Shown piece by piece: positions 39,301-49,069 of a stretch of 64,000 nt of DNA; positions within the stretch are counted from its first letter, which is position 1, and each line of letters starts with the position of its first letter. The DNA is from Streptomyces sp. WM6386 (GTDB lineage Bacteria > Actinomycetota > Actinomycetes > Streptomycetales > Streptomycetaceae), in assembly GCF_000972385.1 (NCBI RefSeq), contig NZ_JXTE01000054.1, positions 1 to 64,000 of the forward strand. The letters are read 5' to 3'. The notes beneath the pieces were generated by a model. It ran no database searches and was not told where the DNA came from. It worked only from the letters and a program-made list of their open reading frames with translations. The translations under genes were made by a program, and so were the position numbers.

Positions 39301-40467
39301 TCATGCCGTGTCCGGGATGGGGATCGGCCGCTTCTCGATCGCCGCCGCCATCACCTCCGGGAACAGGTCGGGGGTGCAGGCGAAGGCCGGTGCGCCCAGC
39401 GCGGCGAGCGCGGCCGCGTGCTCCCTGTCGTACGCGGGGGCCCCTTCGTCGGACAGCGCGAGCAGCGTCACGAACTGCACCCCCGACGCCTTCATCGCCG
39501 CCACCCGCTTCAGCATCTCGTTCCGTATGCCGCCCTCGTACAGGTCGCTGATCAGTACGACCACCGTCTCGGCGGGCCGGGTGATCTGCGACTGGCAGTA
39601 CGCCAGTGCCCGGTTGATGTCCGTGCCGCCGCCGAGCTGGGTGCCGAACAGGACGTCGACCGGATCGTCGAGCTGGTCGGTGAGGTCGACCACCGCGGTG
39701 TCGAAGACCACGAGCCGGGTGTTGATGGACCGCATGGAGGCGAGCACCGCCCCGAACACGGATGCGTAGACGACCGACGCCGCCATCGACCCCGACTGGT
39801 CGATACAGAGGATGACCTCCTTCTTCACCGACTGCGACGCCCGCCCGTACCCGATGAGCCGCTCCGGCACGATCGTCCGGTACTCCGGCAGGTAGTGCTT
39901 GAGATTGGCCGCGATCGTGCGGTTCCAGTCGATGTCGTGGTGGCGGGGCCGGCTGACACGGGCGCTGCGGTCGAGGGCGCCGGTCAGGGTCGCCCGAGTA
40001 CGCGTGGCGAGCCTCTTCTCGAGATCCTCGACGACCTTGCGGACCACGGCCCGTGCCGTCTCCTTCGTCGTCTCCGGCATCGCCTTGTTGAGCGAGAGCA
40101 ACGTGCCGACGAGATGTACATCGGCCTCCACCGCCTCCAGCATCTCCGGCTCGAGCAGCAGGGTGGCGAGACCGAGCCGCTCGATCGCGTCACGCTGCAT
40201 CACCTGCACGACGGAGGACGGGAAGTACGTCCGGATGTCCCCGAGCCACCGCGCCACGGACGGCGCCGAAGCGCCCAGCCCCGCGGAACGCTCCCGCCCC
40301 GGCTGCCCCTGCCTGTCCCCCTTCCCGTACAGCGCGGCGAGCGCCCCGTCCATCGCGGCATCCCGTCCACCGAGCGCACACCCGGTCCCGTCGGCGGCAT
40401 CGCCCCCGAGCACCAGCCGCCAACGCCGCAGCCGCTCCTGCGCCGGGTCCACCACATCGGTCGTCAT
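39301..40467 (-). CDS. VWA-domain protein, partner of the MoxR ATPase
   Basis: A 388-residue cytoplasmic protein. The N-terminal 200 residues are helical. Residues about 215-370 form a von Willebrand A domain with a complete MIDAS: D223-x-S225-x-S227 (CIDQSGSMAA), Thr in LGGGTDINRAL, and Asp in VLISDLYEG. It should bind a divalent metal and a protein ligand. It overlaps DUF5682 by 4 bp (ATGA) and belongs to the leftward MoxR-DUF5682-VWA operon. VWA proteins next to MoxR ATPases usually act as adaptors in a chaperone-like or metal-insertion machine. Confidence 0.9.
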   Translation of the reverse strand: MTTDVVDPAQERLRRWRLVLGGDAADGTGCALGGRDAAMDGALAALYGKGDRQGQPGRERSAGLGASAPSVARWLGDIRTYFPSSVVQVMQRDAIERLGLATLLLEPEMLEAVEADVHLVGTLLSLNKAMPETTKETARAVVRKVVEDLEKRLATRTRATLTGALDRSARVSRPRHHDIDWNRTIAANLKHYLPEYRTIVPERLIGYGRASQSVKKEVILCIDQSGSMAASVVYASVFGAVLASMRSINTRLVVFDTAVVDLTDQLDDPVDVLFGTQLGGGTDINRALAYCQSQITRPAETVVVLISDLYEGGIRNEMLKRVAAMKASGVQFVTLLALSDEGAPAYDREHAAALAALGAPAFACTPDLFPEVMAAAIEKRPIPIPDTA

Positions 40468-43082
40468 CGCCCCACCCCCACAAGGTCGTTGCCGTCGGCG
40501 CCCACGAGGTCACTGTCCAGCCCCAGCAGCAGCCGCACCACCGGCAGCACCGCGTCCGCACGCGCCGTATCGAGATCAGCCGCGAAACCGGGTATGCCGG
40601 CGCCGCCGCCCGCCACTCTCCCCCGCTCGCCCGGCCCCCGCCGGACCAGCTCGCCGAGCGTCCGCCGCACCCCCGGCTCGTACGCCGAGAAGGTCCGCCG
40701 CAGCAGCGGCAGCACATCCGTGAACGCCTCCGCCGGCACCCCGGTCAGCCAGGCGTCGACCAGCCCGAGCAACCGCTCGTCGTGCACGAGCAGCATTCCG
40801 CCCCCGGCACCGCCGCCGACGAATCCCTCGATCCACGCGGCCGCGTCCGCCGGCGGCGTCCCCGGCGACAGCACGAGCCCCATGAGCCGGGCCGCCTCGT
40901 CCTGCCCCAACTCCCCGTCGTCCAGCAGCAACCGCACGGCCCGTCCCCGGATGACTCCGGGGACGGTGTCCCGGCCCGAGAGCACTCGCAGCACGGACCG
41001 CCAGCGGGGGCGGAGGTCGCGGTGGGGTGAGTCGGGGGCTCCGCGCAGGGGGTTGTCCACGGGCGGCACGGCGGCAGGTGCGGGCGCACTGTCGTCGGGT
41101 GTCCCCGCCGCCGCCAGCACATCCCCCAGCAGCCCGACCGCCCCGTGCACCGCGTCCACATGCCGCCGCATCTCCTCGGCCGCGTCCGCGTCGAGCGCGG
41201 CGCAAGCCGGGGGGAGACCGACGAAGACCCGTTCCGCGAGGCCCGCGGCGACCTCTGTCAGGGCGTGGGTGTCCGTGCCGCGCACATCGCCGTAGCGCAG
41301 GGAGCGGACCAGGGCGGGCAGAGCCTGGGCAAGATGGCCGACGTCCGCGTCGAGCGCGGCGCGGTCGGCGAGGACCTGCATCACCACCGGGAGCGCTTCC
41401 GGCAGTTCGGCCAGGAGGCAGCGCTCGGCGAGTGCGGTGACATCGGCGAGGCTCTGCGCGGTGACGGCGTCCGCCTGCGCCCTGGCGGTCGCCGCGGCGA
41501 GCACGGTCGTCCCCCACACGCCGGCCTCCGCGACCCGCACGGACAGCTCGGGCTCCCACCGCAGCCGCCACGTCTCCCGGAACGTCCCCGTACTCCCCCG
41601 CGACACCACCGGCTCGCCCCACCCGACGCCGAGCAGCCGCAGCCGGTGCAGCAGCCTGCTGCGCCCCGCGTCGGTCTCCTTGCGCAGGTCGAGCTCCAAC
41701 TCCCGCTCCAGCGCCTCCGGCTTGAGCCGCAGCCGACGCTGCGTCCGGTCGAGATCCCGCTGCAACGGCACCGCGGGCGCCGACCGCGGCACCTCCCCCA
41801 GCACGTCCCCCACGACCAGCCGATCGTGCACCAGCGACAACGGCACGTCCGAGCCCTCGCACATCACCGCCCGCACCGCGTCGGTCGTCTCGCTCAACCC
41901 CGCCAGCGGGCGGCCGCGCATCGCCGCGAGCGTCTGCGCGAGCCGCACCGCCTCGATGACATGGGCCGACGAGACAATCCGGTCCTCCTCCCGCAGCAGC
42001 CCCGCCACCCTGGTCATCCACCGCTCCACCGGACGGTCCGCCGCACCGAACAGATGCCCGTACCAACCCGGCGAGTCGATACCGGCCCCGTATCCACTGA
42101 CCCGGGCCAGCCGCCGATACGTCCACGGCACCCACGTCATGTCCGCCTTGACCTTGGGCAGCCCCTTCAACAGTGCCCGGTCGGCGGCGACGGCCGTCCT
42201 CTCCCGCAGCGCGGGCACATGCCACGCCCCGCACACCACGGCCACCCCGCCCCCGAACTCCCGCTGAGCCGCCCGCACTTGGAGCCGCATATACGCCTCC
42301 CGCACGAGATCCCGCTCATGCCCCCCGCTCCCGTACACCTCCCGCAGCGCGCCCATGGCCTCCTCGACCACGACGAACGGCGCGAACACGTCCCCGGCTC
42401 CGGCCCCCCGGTGCTCGACGACGTCCTCCCACCACCGCTCGGGGTCGTCGTAACCGGCGGTTTCGGCCAGCACGGCGAGGGGGTCGATCCGGAGGTCGGT
42501 GTGGGCGACCGGATCGGGGGCGCCATCACCCGCTTCCGTACGGGAGTGGGGAGCCGTTCCGGAATCGGGAGCCGTTCCGGAGTCTGGGGCCGTTCCGGAG
42601 TCGGGAGGGTCGGCTGTCTCCCCCACTGCCTCGTCGGCCCGACCCTCCTTCCACGCCAACGAGTGCGTCGCCGGCAAGTCGATGAACCTCGCCGGGATGT
42701 CGTGCTCCAGGGCCCAGCGGATCGCCACCCACTCCGGGGAGAACTCGGCGAGCGGCCAGAACGCCGAGCGTCCCGGCTCGTCGACGGCGTGGGCGAGGAG
42801 AGCGACCGGTGGCCGCATGTCCTCCTCGGCGGCCAGCGGGATCAGGGCGTCGGCCTCGGGCGGGCCCTCGATCAGGACGACCCGCGGCCCGGCCGCCTCC
42901 AGCGCCGCCCGCACGGCCCGCGCGGAACCGGGTCCGTGATGCCGTACGCCGAGCAGCAGCGGCTCCCTGTCAACGGCTGCCCCGCCCCCCTCACCCGCGA
43001 CTGCCCCGCTCCCATCGCCTGCGGCCCGCTCACTGCCGTCGCTCACGGCCGCCCCACTCCCGTCCCTCTCACGTTCTGTCAC
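40464..43082 (-). CDS. DUF5682 family protein
   Basis: An 872-residue protein. The N-terminal domain has LLLGVRHHGPGSARAV, VVLIEGPPEAD, ARFIDLPATHS and VVCGAWHVPAL. The spaced GxxHGPGS, E-x-PPE and GAxH motifs recall the TraB/TIKI/EreA esterase-protease fold. A repeat of DSGTAP at about residue 170 is a linker. The rest is all-helical. I choose GTG at 43082 because GGAGGGGAGGGGG lies just ahead, rather than the earlier GTG at 43115. It is the middle gene of the MoxR-VWA operon. Enzymatic role is unknown; the fold assignment is inference from motifs. Confidence 0.85.
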   Translation of the reverse strand: MTERERDGSGAAVSDGSERAAGDGSGAVAGEGGGAAVDREPLLLGVRHHGPGSARAVRAALEAAGPRVVLIEGPPEADALIPLAAEEDMRPPVALLAHAVDEPGRSAFWPLAEFSPEWVAIRWALEHDIPARFIDLPATHSLAWKEGRADEAVGETADPPDSGTAPDSGTAPDSGTAPHSRTEAGDGAPDPVAHTDLRIDPLAVLAETAGYDDPERWWEDVVEHRGAGAGDVFAPFVVVEEAMGALREVYGSGGHERDLVREAYMRLQVRAAQREFGGGVAVVCGAWHVPALRERTAVAADRALLKGLPKVKADMTWVPWTYRRLARVSGYGAGIDSPGWYGHLFGAADRPVERWMTRVAGLLREEDRIVSSAHVIEAVRLAQTLAAMRGRPLAGLSETTDAVRAVMCEGSDVPLSLVHDRLVVGDVLGEVPRSAPAVPLQRDLDRTQRRLRLKPEALERELELDLRKETDAGRSRLLHRLRLLGVGWGEPVVSRGSTGTFRETWRLRWEPELSVRVAEAGVWGTTVLAAATARAQADAVTAQSLADVTALAERCLLAELPEALPVVMQVLADRAALDADVGHLAQALPALVRSLRYGDVRGTDTHALTEVAAGLAERVFVGLPPACAALDADAAEEMRRHVDAVHGAVGLLGDVLAAAGTPDDSAPAPAAVPPVDNPLRGAPDSPHRDLRPRWRSVLRVLSGRDTVPGVIRGRAVRLLLDDGELGQDEAARLMGLVLSPGTPPADAAAWIEGFVGGGAGGGMLLVHDERLLGLVDAWLTGVPAEAFTDVLPLLRRTFSAYEPGVRRTLGELVRRGPGERGRVAGGGAGIPGFAADLDTARADAVLPVVRLLLGLDSDLVGADGNDLVGVGR
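42551..42604 (-). repeat. 18-bp repeat encoding a DSGTAP linker in DUF5682
   Basis: Three near-copies of an 18-bp unit (GGAGCCGTTCCGGA core) encode successive DSGTAP. In frame; low complexity. Confidence 0.75.
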
Positions 43083-43112
43083 ACTGTCCCCCTCCCCTCC
43101 GGAACCACCGGT

Positions 43113-43178
43113 CACCGATCACCGATCACCGATCACCGGCCACCAGGCCCTGGTCCTGGCCCCCCGCCCCCCCCCCCC
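43113..43178. repeat. Tandem ACCGATC repeats and a 12-base C-run upstream of DUF5682
   Basis: CACCGATC occurs three times in tandem from 43113, and at 43167-43178 there is an uninterrupted run of twelve C. Both lie in the 220-bp gap between the MoxR stop and the DUF5682 start. Confidence 0.7.
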
Positions 43179-43302
43179 GACGCCCCCGCACGCCATAAAC
43201 AGCGGGCCACCCGCCCCTGGCTCCCGCCCGAGCCTCCCGATCCCCCGGAGCCGCCCGCCCCCTGGCCTCCGCCGGGGCGGCCCCACCCCAGGTCGTCCCC
43301 GC

Positions 43303-44442
43303 TCACGCGCTCACCTCCCGACAGGCGCGGTAGAAGTCCTTCCAGTCGTCGCGTTCCCGGACGACCGCCTCCAGGTACTCCTGCCAGATGACACGGTCGG
43401 CCGCCGGATCGCGGACCACGGCGCCGAGGATGCCCGCGGCGACGTCGCCGGCCCGGAGTACTCCGTCGCCGAAGTGGGCGGCGAGGGCAAGCCCGTTGGT
43501 GACGACGGAGATCGCCTCCGCCGTCGACAGCGTGCCGCTGGGCGACTTGACCTTCGTACGGCCGTCGGACGTGATCCCGTCACGCAGTTCGCGGAAGACG
43601 GTCACCACCCGGCGGATCTCGTCGACCCCCTCGGGCACGGCCGGCAGGTCGAGGGAGCGGCCGATCTGGTCGACGCGCCGCGAGACGATGTCGACCTCGG
43701 CCTCGACGCTGTCCGGCAACGGCAGCACGACCGTGTTGAAACGGCGGCGCAGGGCGCTGGAGAGGTCGTTGACCCCGCGGTCCCGGTCGTTGGCCGTGGC
43801 GATGAGGTTGAAGCCGCGGACGGCCTGCACCTCCTGTCCCAACTCCGGTATCGGCAGCGTCTTCTCGGAGAGGATCGTGATGAGCGTGTCCTGCACGTCG
43901 GCGGGGATGCGCGTCAGCTCCTCCACCCGCGCCGTCATCCCCTCCGCCATGGCCCGCATCACCGGGCTGGGCACCAGCGCGTCACGGCTGGGGCCGTTGG
44001 CGAGCAGCTGCGCGTAGTTCCAGCCGTACCGGATCGCCTCCTCCGGTGTGCCGGCCGTGCCCTGCACCAGCAGGGTCGAGTCGCCGCTGACCGCCGCGGC
44101 CAGGTGCTCGGACACCCAGGTCTTCGCGGTGCCGGGCACGCCGAGCAGAAGCAGGGCGCGGTCGGTGGCGAGTGTGGTGACGGCGACCTCGACGAGGCGG
44201 CGCGGACCCACATACTTCGGTGTGATCACCATGCCGTCGGGAAGCGTGCCGCCGAGCAGGTACGTCGCCACCGCCCACGGGGACAGCTTCCAGCGGGCCG
44301 GGCGCGGGCGGTCGTCCTGGGCTGCCAGCGCGGCGAGTTCGGCGGCGAAGGCGTCCTCGGCGTGCGGACGCAACTCCTCGGTCGGCTCGTTCTCAGGTGA
44401 TGCGGATGCTTCGACGGACATCGCGTCCACGGACACAGACAT
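43303..44442 (-). CDS. MoxR-family AAA+ ATPase
   Basis: A 379-residue AAA+ ATPase. The Walker A is GVPGTAKT (101-108). The Walker B region is ARVEELTRI, with Glu-Glu rather than the usual Asp-Glu. Sensor 1 is LIATANDRDRG, and the arginine finger is RRRFNTVV. An upstream ATG at 44484 exists; the ATG at 44442 is chosen for its GGAGGG ribosome site. In this family the ATPase remodels or activates partners presented by a VWA protein. It opens the leftward operon, facing the SWIM gene across a mirrored 10-bp site. Confidence 0.92.
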   Translation of the reverse strand: MSVSVDAMSVEASASPENEPTEELRPHAEDAFAAELAALAAQDDRPRPARWKLSPWAVATYLLGGTLPDGMVITPKYVGPRRLVEVAVTTLATDRALLLLGVPGTAKTWVSEHLAAAVSGDSTLLVQGTAGTPEEAIRYGWNYAQLLANGPSRDALVPSPVMRAMAEGMTARVEELTRIPADVQDTLITILSEKTLPIPELGQEVQAVRGFNLIATANDRDRGVNDLSSALRRRFNTVVLPLPDSVEAEVDIVSRRVDQIGRSLDLPAVPEGVDEIRRVVTVFRELRDGITSDGRTKVKSPSGTLSTAEAISVVTNGLALAAHFGDGVLRAGDVAAGILGAVVRDPAADRVIWQEYLEAVVRERDDWKDFYRACREVSA

Positions 44443-44499
44443 GGCTGAGAGCCCCCTCCAGCTCGGCCGGTTCGGATCTGACACCCACGTTGCACCACG

Positions 44500-44568
44500 C
44501 CACTGACAACACGATCTGACCTGCGGGAACGTGCCGGCGAGCGTGCTCGCCGGACCGATTGTCAGTGG
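44500..44568. promoter_or_regulatory. Mirrored 10-bp site in the divergent MoxR/SWIM promoter
   Basis: CCACTGACAA (44500-44509) and its exact reverse complement TTGTCAGTGG (44559-44568) sit 49 bp apart, one close to each gene's start. The arrangement suggests either a mirrored operator or twin promoter elements (TTGTCA is close to a -35). One protein or sigma factor could control both arms of the island. Confidence 0.6.
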
Positions 44569-44588
44569 TGGGATCTACCTTCGATGAC

Positions 44589-45938
44589 ATGACTCAGCAG
44601 GGGGTGCGCTGGAGCGCGGACCAGGTGCTGGCACTGGCGCCTGACGCCGCATCACGCAAAGCGGGAAGCAAACTCGGGGCGGCGGGGCCGTGGTCGGGTG
44701 CGGGGAGTTCCGACGAGGGGAGGGTGTGGGGGCAGTGCAAGGGCAGTGGCAGCAAGCCGTATCAGACGGTCGTCGACATCGCGGACGTGTCCGGGCCGGC
44801 GTACAAGTGCAGTTGTCCGAGCCGCAAGTTCCCGTGCAAACACGCCCTCGGGCTGCTGCTGCTCTGGGCGGGCGAGGACGGCGCGGTGCCTCGGGGGCAG
44901 GCGCCGGACTGGGCGGAGCAGTGGCTGGAGGGGAGAAGGAAGCGGGCTGAGGAGAAGAAGGACGCGGCGGCGTCCCCCGGCGGCGGTGGTGATCCGGAGG
45001 CGGCCAGGCGCAGGGCGGAGCGCCGGGCCACGCTGGTCACCGCGGGGGCGACGGAGCTGGAGCAGCGTCTCGCGGATCTGCTGCGCGGCGGGCTGGCCGG
45101 TGCGGAGCAGGCGGGGTACGGGATGTGGGAGGAGACCGCGGCCCGCATGGTCGACGCCCAGGCGCCCGGACTCGCTTCCCGGGTCCGGGAGTTGGGGGCG
45201 ATTCCGGCGTCCGGTCCGGGCTGGCCGGTGCGGCTGCTGGAGGAGTGCGCGCTCCTCCACCTTCTGGACCAGGGCTGGCTGCGCCGCGAGCGGCTGCCCG
45301 AGGGTCTGGCGGCGACGGTCCGTTCCCGTGTCGGTCTCCCCGCCTCGGCGGACGGGCCGGCGGTGCGGGACCGCTGGCTGGTGCTCGCCCAGTACGACAC
45401 GGCGGACGCCCGGCTGACGACCCGCCGGATCTGGCTGCACGGCGCCGAGTCCGGGCGCATGGCCCTGCTCCTGTCCTTCGGCGCCGCCGGCCGCGCCCCC
45501 GAACTGGCCCTGCCGGTGGGCCTGGTCCTGGAGGCGGAGGTCTCCGCGTACCCGGGTGCCGGGCAGGTGCGGGCGGCGCTGGGCGAACAGTTCGCACCGC
45601 CGGTGCCCGCGGCGATACGCCCGCCGGGGACGACCACGGCCCAGGCGGCAGCCCGTTACGGCGAGGCGCTGCGCGACGACCCGTGGCTGGACTCGGTCCC
45701 GGTGACGCTGGACCGGGTCGTCCCGACCCCGGACGGCGACACATGGCAACTGGCGGACGCCGACGGAGACACGGCTCTGCCGCTCACCCCCACCGCCCGC
45801 TCCCGCCCAGGGCTGTGGCGCCTGGTCGCCCTCTCGGGCGGCGCCCCGCTCAAGGTCTTCGGCGAGTGCGGCCACGGCGGCTTCACCCCGCTGACGGCCT
45901 GGCCCGAGGGGGCGGGCGAGGGGGTGGCGCTGTACTGA
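44589..45938 (+). CDS. SWIM zinc-finger protein
   Basis: A 449-residue protein. A SWIM motif C74-x-C76-x6-C83-x-H85 (YKCSCPSRKFPCKH) binds zinc and should contact DNA or protein. The N-terminus (VRWSADQVLALAPD, AASRKAGSKLG) is conserved in SWIM proteins next to MoxR genes. The C-terminal 300 residues have no enzyme motif that I see. ATG 44589 is preferred over upstream TTG 44559, which would sit inside the mirrored site. The 5' leader is short. It is divergent from MoxR and upstream of DUF5691. Confidence 0.88.
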   Translation: MTQQGVRWSADQVLALAPDAASRKAGSKLGAAGPWSGAGSSDEGRVWGQCKGSGSKPYQTVVDIADVSGPAYKCSCPSRKFPCKHALGLLLLWAGEDGAVPRGQAPDWAEQWLEGRRKRAEEKKDAAASPGGGGDPEAARRRAERRATLVTAGATELEQRLADLLRGGLAGAEQAGYGMWEETAARMVDAQAPGLASRVRELGAIPASGPGWPVRLLEECALLHLLDQGWLRRERLPEGLAATVRSRVGLPASADGPAVRDRWLVLAQYDTADARLTTRRIWLHGAESGRMALLLSFGAAGRAPELALPVGLVLEAEVSAYPGAGQVRAALGEQFAPPVPAAIRPPGTTTAQAAARYGEALRDDPWLDSVPVTLDRVVPTPDGDTWQLADADGDTALPLTPTARSRPGLWRLVALSGGAPLKVFGECGHGGFTPLTAWPEGAGEGVALY

Positions 45939-46401
45939 GCCGGCCGGAGCATGGGGCGCGCTGCCGCACAGGCGCCCATGTGCCCCAGGCCGAGCGTGCG
46001 GCGGCCCCCGAGGCGCCCGCACCGAGCCGCGTGGCGCACCCGCGCCGACGCGACGCGACAGACGTACGCGATCACCGACACCACAAGCACAGCACCACCG
46101 GCACCGGCCCGGCGCACACCGACGCCGATTCCATCCGCACCGACCTCGGAGGACATACGGACACCAACGTCCACGCCACGCGCGCCAGCCGCACGGCACA
46201 CACGGACTCGGACGACAACACCCACGTCACCCGCGGCCATCGCACGGCCCGCACCGGCACCGTCACCAGGGCCCGCACCGGCACCGTCACCAGGGCCCGC
46301 ACCAGCGCCGGCGTCCCCTCCCGATCTCACTCCCGCACCACCAGGCACACCCACCGCCCCACCTCCCCCACACGCCACGGCACTCCACGGAAAGGACCCG
46401 C
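45939..46401. other. Gap between SWIM and DUF5691 genes
   Basis: No gene is supported. The sequence is low-complexity and includes a 24-bp tandem repeat (46248-46306, CCCGCACCGGCACCGTCACC). It may be read through from the SWIM gene; no terminator is clear. Confidence 0.55.
46248..46306. repeat. 24-bp tandem repeat
   Basis: Two full copies and a partial third of a unit beginning CCCGCACCGGCACCGTCACC, in the gap before DUF5691. Confidence 0.8.
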
Positions 46402-48024
46402 ATGAACAGCACGTCCACACCTGTGGATTCACCCGCGCAGGACGTCTGGGAGGAACTCGTCACCACCGCCCTGCTCGGGACCGATCGGCGCACCCCACCG
46501 GGCGCGGCGCCCGGCCGGGCGGCACCCGTGGCCCTGCTGGACGCGGCGGCGGCGCAGACCGTACGGCGGCGGGCCGGGCTGCGGCCCGCCACGGCGGCGG
46601 CGCGGCCGGTAGCGGCGCCCGCGGATCCCCGTCCCGCCCTGCCCGTCGCCGCGGCCCGCAGGCTCTCGATGCTGCTGGCCGACCGTCCGGGCACGGGCGG
46701 CGGAGGCCGTCGCGGCACGGCCCCGGACCTCATGGAACTGCTGCCCCAGTGGCTCGCGACGGCGAACGCCCGCGGCTTCGCGGCACCCCCCGAGGTGCTG
46801 CCGGCGCTGCTGGACGCGGCCCGGGGACGTACGGACCTGCGGCCGGCGGCGCTGGCGTTCGCGGGGCCGCGTGCCGTGTGGCTGGCCCGGCTGAACCCGG
46901 ACTGGCGGTTCGCCCTGCGCGCGGCACCGGGCGGGGACCCGGCGCTGCCGCACCCGCGGGACACGGACCGGGTCCGGCAGCTGTGGCAGGAGGGCCTGTT
47001 CGCGGAGCGGGTCGCGCTGCTCGCCGCGATACGCGCCCGTGAGCCCGCCGCCGCGCGCGAGCTGCTGGCGAAGACGTGGGCGACGGAGCGGGCCGAGGAC
47101 CGCCTCATGTTCCTGGACTCGCTGCGGACGGGTCTCGGCGCCGACGACGAGCCCTTCCTGGAGCAGGCACTGGCCGACCGGAGCCGTAACGTCCGGGCGA
47201 CCGCCGCCGAGTTGCTGTCCGCCCTGCCGGACTCCGCGCTCGCCGCGCGGATGGCGGTCAGGGCGACGGCGTGCGTGGCCCTGGACCGTACGCGGGAGAC
47301 ACCGACGATCGCCGTCGAGGCACCGTTCGAGTGCGACGCGAGCATGGAGCGGGACGGTGTGGTGCTCAAGGCTCCGGCGGGACGGGGTGAACGGTCCTGG
47401 TGGTTCGGCCAGTTGGTGGAGGCGGCACCGCTGGGGACGTGGGCGGCGCGGCTCGGTGGGCGTTCGCCGCAGGAGATCGTGGCGCTGCCGGTGACGGACG
47501 ACTGGCGGTCCGAGCTGCACGCGGCGTGGTGCCGGGCGGCCGTACGGCAGCGGGACGCGGCCTGGGCGCGTGCGCTGCTGGGAGCACCGGGGGCGCCCGA
47601 GGCCGGAGGCCCCGGGGCGGTGTCCCTGGCCGAGCGCGCCAAGCTGCTCGGCACGCTGGGTTCCGCCGAGCGGGCCGACTGGGTGGCCGGGTTCATCTCG
47701 GCGCACGGACTGTCGGAGGCGTTTCAGCTGCTCGGGGGGTGTGCGGTGCCGTGGGCGGGGCCGCTCGGGCGGGCTGTGGTGGACGCGCTCAACATCGCGC
47801 GGGACGCGGGGAGTTACCCATGGAGTTTCAGTGGAGTGATGGGGCTGGCGGAGCGGTGTCTCGATCCGTCCGAGGCGGGGCGGCTCGACGGGCTGCTGGC
47901 GGTGCCGGACGAGTCGGAGGACGCGAGCCCCGGGGCCGGTGGGTACTGGGCGGAGGCGTTCCAGCGGCTGGTGACGACGTTGCGGTTGCGGGCGGCGATG
48001 GCGCAGGAGTTGGGGGCGGTCTGA
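46402..48024 (+). CDS. DUF5691 family protein
   Basis: A 540-residue helical protein. The N-terminus has WEELVTTALLGTDRR, the starting motif I associate with DUF5691. There are helical repeats of HEAT-like character (LLDAARGRTDLRPAALAFAG, RVALLAAIRAREPAAARELL, DRSRNVRATAAELLSALPD). No catalytic motif is visible. It follows the SWIM gene on the same strand and belongs to the five-gene MoxR-VWA island. HEAT-like repeats suggest a scaffold. Confidence 0.85.
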   Translation: MNSTSTPVDSPAQDVWEELVTTALLGTDRRTPPGAAPGRAAPVALLDAAAAQTVRRRAGLRPATAAARPVAAPADPRPALPVAAARRLSMLLADRPGTGGGGRRGTAPDLMELLPQWLATANARGFAAPPEVLPALLDAARGRTDLRPAALAFAGPRAVWLARLNPDWRFALRAAPGGDPALPHPRDTDRVRQLWQEGLFAERVALLAAIRAREPAAARELLAKTWATERAEDRLMFLDSLRTGLGADDEPFLEQALADRSRNVRATAAELLSALPDSALAARMAVRATACVALDRTRETPTIAVEAPFECDASMERDGVVLKAPAGRGERSWWFGQLVEAAPLGTWAARLGGRSPQEIVALPVTDDWRSELHAAWCRAAVRQRDAAWARALLGAPGAPEAGGPGAVSLAERAKLLGTLGSAERADWVAGFISAHGLSEAFQLLGGCAVPWAGPLGRAVVDALNIARDAGSYPWSFSGVMGLAERCLDPSEAGRLDGLLAVPDESEDASPGAGGYWAEAFQRLVTTLRLRAAMAQELGAV

Positions 48025-48071
48025 CGGAGCCGGCCGGCGTCGGCCGAGCCGGCCCGCCGTCTCGGAGCGGC

Positions 48072-48488
<417 letters not shown>

Positions 48489-49069
48489 CACTGCCTCCAT
48501 GAAGCGACTACATCCATCCGTACCGACAAGTACCGAACATGCCATGTATGCCACCGCGACGGCGCCGATACGGCACGGACGTCCTCACACCACCTTGTGC
48601 GAGGAAGTGAACGAACGTTATCTCCACCATCCCGTAACCGGCAGTTTCGCGGTGCGGACCGAGGGGGAAATCACACGGTGGGACACGTTCGCCGCGCACC
48701 GTTCCGAGTCTCTGCGGCACACGGGCCGCAGCGGTACGCGACCCTCGTACCGCAGCGGGAGCAAGCGCAACGGGAGCCGCAACGAGGTCGCCGCGCCACC
48801 GCGCCGCGGGCCGCGCGCCGTGGCGGTGCGGCGTGCCGACGGTGGCACGAAGGGCACGTAGGGCAGGTAAGGCACGACAGCGGGGAGCCTCGTCGCCACA
48901 CCGGCAGGGAGCCTCGTCAGGTCATCGGCGCACCACGCTCCACTCGCGCCGCTCGCCGAGCTCACCCCACGCGCCCTCCTCGTGCCTCCTCGGTCGCCTC
49001 CGACGCGGCCTCCCACGAGGGCACACGGGGGACGGAGCTGTCTTCACGTGTGCCGACAGGAGGTCGGCC
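48489..49069. other. Gap between the B12-binding and lipase-like genes
   Basis: No gene is supported with confidence. A GTG-started frame at 48607-48861 lacks a proper ribosome site. GGGAGCCTCGTC occurs twice (about 48882 and 48907). An AGGAGG site at 49058 belongs to the next gene. Confidence 0.5.

Noticed and set aside
43083..43115. Earlier GTG start for DUF5682
   Set aside because: It lacks a ribosome site, whereas the GTG at 43082 is directly preceded by a GGAGG-type stretch.
43167..43178. Phase-variable gene suggested by the C-run
   Set aside because: The run is outside the chosen coding region, so it would not shift a frame; kept only as a low-interest note.
45951..46401. Open frames in the gap after the SWIM gene
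   Set aside because: Low-complexity Pro/Thr/Ala translation and tandem repeats; no start or domain stands out.
48607..48861. Possible 84-residue gene in a long gap (VNERYLHHPVTGSFAVRTEG)
   Set aside because: The purine-rich stretch is too close to the GTG, the C-terminal half is Arg-rich without codon bias, and no homology is recognised.
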